From positions 1-7,083 of the forward strand of contig NZ_CALFIG010000147.1 in the NCBI RefSeq assembly GCF_937876455.1: a stretch of DNA of 7,083 nt, read 5' to 3'. The notes below the pieces were generated by a model that worked only from the letters and a program-made list of their open reading frames with translations, was not told the DNA's origin and did no database searches. Positions 4,160 through 7,083 of the stretch are shown one piece after another (the stretch's first letter is position 1; every line of letters begins with the position of its first letter). The DNA comes from an uncultured Flavobacterium sp. (GTDB lineage: Bacteria > Bacteroidota > Bacteroidia > Flavobacteriales > Flavobacteriaceae). A program made the position numbers and the translations under genes.

Positions 4160-5344
4160 TTATGAAGACCAACCAAATACTAATTCTCCATCAAAAGCGC
4201 TGTTCGCTGGAGTTGCTACGCCTGATTTGCTTAAAAAATATAATGCAGCCCCATCTTCAATTTTAGGATAAGAGGGATACATATTTGAAGTAAAATCCAT
4301 CATTACGGCCTGTCCTAATACTTGTACAGGAAATACACCTAATTGCTTAACTAAAGCTACAGTGTACATACCTGATGTATAAGTAGCATTATTACGAATC
4401 GTCTGAATGCTTTGAATGCCCGCGTCAGCAGCTTGTAATGGCATAAAAGGACCAAATTTACCAGCTCCAGTTGCACCCGAATACACTATATGAGAGTTTG
4501 TAGCCGCTGTTTTACCTATTGGCAATGAAGGCGTAGATGGCGTTGCCCTTGATGCTGTGCTTGCGCTATTAGTGTAACCTAGAGACATTCCCGGAGTACC
4601 AGCTCCAAGCGCTGTTGCTTGTGGATTAAATATTATAGATTGTACACCAGCGCCATCAGAACTTCTTGGCAACCTAACATCAAAACTATTTGTTCCAGTT
4701 CCAGCGTCAGTAAAAGCTATCACTGTTCCCGCTATTGCATTTGCAAAAGATGTAGCAATTCTTGATGTAGTTGCAGAAACTCTTACCGTCCAATAATCAG
4801 TGTTTGCGGCCAAACCAGTTGGTAATGCGCCTCCACTATTATTAAATCTAACCTTTGTGAAAGACTGATAATCATTTGTGTATGTCATCAACAAACCAGA
4901 AGACGATGAAAACGTAGCCGTCTCTCTTGCTGTTGTAATTGGCCATATAGCATTTTGAGCTGTTGTTGTAGTTACAGAAGTAACCCTTATCCATCCAAGA
5001 ACATCAACAAGCATCATTGTGTTTGGTACAACAGTAGCCGCTGCCGTAACAGCATATCCCGCGGTAAGCGTTTTAAAACCATCTCCTGCGGCTCCAATGT
5101 TTCCGCCATGATAAAGACAACCAGCATTAGTAGTTTGATCGCATAACGACTGAAATACTAAGTTAGTTCCTGTATCAAAAATAGCGTCAGCTTGTGGAAA
5201 ACCACCGCCTCTAAATAACGTATGCCATTCTTGAGCTACAGCAGCAGCAGTTGGATTAAATTGTTTTGAAAATTGTTGCCTCCAAACCTTTCCGTTTGCA
5301 GACATTTGATTTATTTCGTCATCTTTTGATGTAAAGCCAGCCAT
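4160..5344 (-). CDS. Phage virion structural protein, paralogue B with inserted beta domain
   Basis: A 394-residue soluble, Ala/Thr/Ser/Gly-rich protein of virion type. It has an N-terminal head (MAGFTSKDDEINQM), a CLYHGGNIG motif (76-84), then LPRSS (225-229), GVQ (233-235), LGYTN (255-259), GPFMPLQAADAGIQ (298-311), YPKIEDGAALYF (359-370) and a terminal GWSS. From LPR onward these motifs match the upstream neighbour in order and spacing. Between about 133 and 222 there is an extra segment absent from the neighbour, containing LPTGLAANTDYW, SATTSRIATS and FTDAGTGT; similar beta-rich modules occur in other phage structural proteins. I recall similar proteins with a YHGGN motif and a PF-L-PL-x-x-x-D-x-G-x-Q motif in environmental phage genomes, usually unnamed. 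It may be a major head or surface component, but I cannot say which. ATG start, 10 bases after the upstream stop, no Shine-Dalgarno site. Confidence 0.72.
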   Translation of the reverse strand: MAGFTSKDDEINQMSANGKVWRQQFSKQFNPTAAAVAQEWHTLFRGGGFPQADAIFDTGTNLVFQSLCDQTTNAGCLYHGGNIGAAGDGFKTLTAGYAVTAAATVVPNTMMLVDVLGWIRVTSVTTTTAQNAIWPITTARETATFSSSSGLLMTYTNDYQSFTKVRFNNSGGALPTGLAANTDYWTVRVSATTSRIATSFANAIAGTVIAFTDAGTGTNSFDVRLPRSSDGAGVQSIIFNPQATALGAGTPGMSLGYTNSASTASRATPSTPSLPIGKTAATNSHIVYSGATGAGKFGPFMPLQAADAGIQSIQTIRNNATYTSGMYTVALVKQLGVFPVQVLGQAVMMDFTSNMYPSYPKIEDGAALYFLSKSGVATPANSAFDGELVFGWSS

Positions 5345-5354
5345 AATTTATGTT

Positions 5355-6221
5355 TTAATTTTGTTTCCAAATAGTTGTTATATTTCCGTGAATTGTATTT
5401 GTTACAGCGCCAGTAACAGAAGCACTAGGCTGCATTATAAAGTTTAAATAAGCATCATCTTTTATTTTAGGCAAATACCCAAAATTATTCCATAAATCAA
5501 AATAACAATATGTCCCAACTTCATAAATTGGTATTGTTGCAATTGGAACACAAAGAAGAATACAAACAGTCCCTACATCTCCACTAAAAAATTCTATCGT
5601 ATCTGCCTGCTGAACCCCATAATCACCTGATTGTAATGGTAAAAACAATCCTGCTGCTCCAGATGTAGTTGGTGCAGATGTGGCAACTGTTCCCGCGACT
5701 ACAGCAGTATTTAAACTAAATATTGGAGTAAGTCTTCCTGAAACGCCATCTTGATTTGTATAACCAACTTGGCAAGTAACATTTCCGATGTAAGGATTTT
5801 GCTCTATTAGCATCATTTGAACACCCTCATTTGCAGAATATCTTGGAAGTGTCGCGCTTTGAGTTAAATTTTGAAGCCCAGTGTCCATCCCTATAAATGG
5901 ATAAAACATGAGATAATCCATTAATTTTAATGTACAGGGAGCTTGATTAGTGGTGGTGGTTAAAACTTCTATCCTATGTATAAACTTGCTATATCCGGGC
6001 ATCGAGCCACCACAATCAATTCCTTTATCATTAAGCAAATAACTCATTTCTGTAGATTCTCCAGATGAACCTAAAAAATATTGAGCAACAGGATTCCCGG
6101 AAACTCCAGACAAATCTTGTCCAACACCTACTGTTGTGGTAACAGTAACGTTTTTATTAAAAGACCGTAATAGAAATCTGCCTTCTTCATAAGCTTCATC
6201 TATTTCAACTTGTGTTCTCAA
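5355..6221 (-). CDS. Phage virion structural protein, paralogue A
   Basis: A 288-residue protein, probably a particle component. Its motifs parallel the downstream gene: CGGSM (70-74), LPRYS (125-129), GVQ (133-135), VGYTN (152-156), FLPLQSGDYGVQ (193-204), LPKIKDDAYLNF (250-261) and a tryptophan close to the C-terminus. It lacks the roughly 90-residue insert of the downstream copy and so likely represents the basic fold. No membrane segment or signal is evident. An in-frame TAG lies three codons before the TTG at 6221 and the first internal ATG is at residue 59, so TTG is the best start. It overlaps the upstream stop as TTGA and is preceded by AGGTAG at good spacing. Coupled translation from the zinc-ribbon gene is likely. 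The function within the capsid or tail is not determined. Confidence 0.72.
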   Translation of the reverse strand: MRTQVEIDEAYEEGRFLLRSFNKNVTVTTTVGVGQDLSGVSGNPVAQYFLGSSGESTEMSYLLNDKGIDCGGSMPGYSKFIHRIEVLTTTTNQAPCTLKLMDYLMFYPFIGMDTGLQNLTQSATLPRYSANEGVQMMLIEQNPYIGNVTCQVGYTNQDGVSGRLTPIFSLNTAVVAGTVATSAPTTSGAAGLFLPLQSGDYGVQQADTIEFFSGDVGTVCILLCVPIATIPIYEVGTYCYFDLWNNFGYLPKIKDDAYLNFIMQPSASVTGAVTNTIHGNITTIWKQN

Positions 6222-6475
6222 ATACTTCTACCTGTTATTGCAGACAAAAATTGTCTTAACGTTAATTTTATTTTAATCTGTTTTTGTTTTAAGAAATTCA
6301 TTTGTCCTTTACCTCTCAACGTAACCTTTCTTCTTGCTAACACCATTGTGTCATCAGGACATCCACAAGATCGTTTTATTATTGGTTCAACACCCTCTCC
6401 CTGTGGAATAACCTTTACTGATAAATTACATTTTTCGCACTGATAAAGCGGCGGAAACTTTTCAGATAAACCCAT
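6218..6475 (-). CDS. Small zinc-ribbon protein in the structural cassette
   Basis: An 85-residue protein with an apparent four-cysteine zinc site: CEKC at 13-16 and CGC at 37-39, the latter inside RSCGCPDD. The spacing of about 20 residues fits a short zinc ribbon or knuckle. The C-terminal half is basic and likely helical (QKQIKIKLTLRQFLSAITG). The ATG directly abuts the stop of the gp80-like gene (TAA-ATG), and its own TGA overlaps the TTG start of the next gene, so it is tightly embedded in the operon. Such small ribbons may bind nucleic acid or stabilise an assembly partner; I cannot choose between these. There is no recognised gene name. Confidence 0.7.
   Translation of the reverse strand: MGLSEKFPPLYQCEKCNLSVKVIPQGEGVEPIIKRSCGCPDDTMVLARRKVTLRGKGQMNFLKQKQIKIKLTLRQFLSAITGRSI
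6228..6233 (-). promoter_or_regulatory. Shine-Dalgarno-like AGGTAG before a TTG start
   Basis: AGGTAG on the - strand lies six bases before the TTG start of paralogue A, inside the end of the zinc-ribbon gene. The other starts in this window have plain A/T-rich leaders. Its presence supports the TTG start and suggests it compensates for the weak codon in a coupled, overlapping junction. Confidence 0.5.
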
Positions 6476-6907
6476 TTAAGCTTCTGTAATAGTTATTGCC
6501 CCAATATCAAAAGTTGGACGTATTAAATTGCTAACTGTAATAGGCGCATTTAAGTCTCCATAATGAAACACCTCACTAGCCCCAACAGCTTTACCTGTTT
6601 TAGCAGCAACTATCGTATTACCAGTAACTCCGCACTGAGGAAAATCTACAGCAGCAACATTACTTGTTGATGCACCAGATGGAGCTGTCCATCCAGAAGT
6701 TGTTCTAACAACCGTTTGTCTTGCATAATTAGTGTAGGTTGCCTCATTAGTACTCATTGTGTCAGAAGGTGAGCCAGTTACAGTAGCAAGAGCTAAGTAA
6801 ATATCTGTTATTGGAGAAGATGTAGCGTTGGTAGCTACATTGGTCCACGTTGTAGCATTGTAAATTAATGCTAAAATATTATTGCAGGCTGATGTTGATT
6901 TTGGCAT
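6476..6907 (-). CDS. Small phage virion protein, gp80-like type
   Basis: A 143-residue beta-rich protein. The layout matches a small phage structural family that I associate with mycobacteriophage gp80-like proteins: an N-terminal helix (NNILALIYNATTW), a strand with YLALATVTGSPSD, a YARQTVVRTTSGWTAPSG segment, VAAVDFPQCG, a VFHYGDLNAPITVS stretch where relatives often have W/FG-x-L, and a C-terminal strand (RPTFDIGAITITEA). Members are typically about 120-150 residues and sit among tail or head genes. The family assignment is from memory of the pattern, not a search. Start ATG 12 bases after the upstream stop, leader A/T-rich without Shine-Dalgarno site. The next gene starts immediately after its stop. 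Confidence 0.65.
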   Translation of the reverse strand: MPKSTSACNNILALIYNATTWTNVATNATSSPITDIYLALATVTGSPSDTMSTNEATYTNYARQTVVRTTSGWTAPSGASTSNVAAVDFPQCGVTGNTIVAAKTGKAVGASEVFHYGDLNAPITVSNLIRPTFDIGAITITEA

Positions 6908-6919
6908 ATTGTTTTGTTT

Positions 6920-7083
6920 TTATATTTGTTCTATTGTTATTGATTCTAAATTTCCATCTACGTCATACGCTAAAGTTTTTGTATAAGTAAAGCCGTCAGA
7001 TTCTCTTTCAATTGTCATTAAAGTTAAATCATCACCAGTATAATCGTAGGTTACTGTAAAAGCTAAATTAAGTCCTGCCGTAT
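6920..7083 (-). CDS. 3' end of an unidentified cassette gene (partial)
   Basis: An open frame enters from the right edge of the window and ends at a TAA at 6920-6922. The visible 53 residues alternate hydrophobic and polar residues, with YDYTGDDLTLMTIERE, a GFTYTKTLAYD stretch and DVDGNLESITIEQI, suggesting a beta-rich C-terminus. The pattern is reminiscent of small phage structural proteins, but too little is visible for a family call. It reads in the same direction as, and 12 bases ahead of, the gp80-like gene, so it belongs to the same transcription unit. Its start lies outside the window. Confidence 0.65.
   Translation of the reverse strand, partial: TAGLNLAFTVTYDYTGDDLTLMTIERESDGFTYTKTLAYDVDGNLESITIEQI

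Noticed and set aside
4159..4176. TTG start six codons upstream for the repeat protein.
   Set aside because: The ATG at 4158 lies one base after the upstream stop, which matches other junctions in this cassette.

Overview
This window looks like one end of an assembled contig from a tailed bacteriophage, or a prophage-like element, of an AT-rich host. The host is probably a member of the Bacteroidota such as a Flavobacterium relative. That assignment is inference. It rests on the low G+C, on A/T-rich leaders in place of Shine-Dalgarno sites before nearly every gene, on abutting TAA-ATG gene junctions, and on general resemblance of the small proteins to those of flavobacterial and environmental phages. 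The first 13 bases are sequencing adapter, not genome. No terminase, portal, integrase, tRNA or CRISPR array is visible.

Left part, + strand (14-1412). A GroES-like co-chaperonin gene (48-611) ends at a clear intrinsic terminator (627-648). It is followed by a 321-base gene-free stretch that is dense in secondary structure: a 13-bp perfect inverted repeat with a C-rich loop, a possible pseudoknot, a 13-base palindrome and a terminator-like hairpin. This may be a non-coding RNA and/or an operator. Next is an unrecognised protein (933-1412) with a likely winged-helix-like N-terminal half, a charged linker and one C-terminal membrane segment. A second, smaller structured gap (1413-1604) carries a near copy of an 18-base motif found in the first gap.

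Right part, - strand (1605-7083, transcribed right to left). This is a compact virion-structural cassette. Gaps between its genes are 0 to 22 bases and one junction overlaps. In transcription order it holds: the 3' end of an unidentified gene; a small gp80-like virion protein; a zinc-ribbon protein; two paralogous virion proteins, the second carrying an inserted beta-rich domain; a protein with five 20-residue repeats and a C-terminal domain of phage fibre type; a 17-codon mini-ORF; a GIY-YIG homing endonuclease with three NUMOD1-like repeats; a collagen-like fibre protein; and a small cysteine-containing helical protein.

How they fit together. The right cassette builds exposed parts of the particle, and the co-chaperonin plausibly assists folding of its capsid proteins through the host GroEL, as gp31 does in T4. 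The endonuclease is a selfish passenger inside the cassette. The mini-ORF directly in front of it encodes a near copy of the cysteine-rich N-terminus of the collagen-like fibre protein found directly behind it, which looks like a scar of duplication or insertion. That scar, the structured + strand gap with its repeated motif, and the domain insertion in the paralogous pair are the most interesting points.
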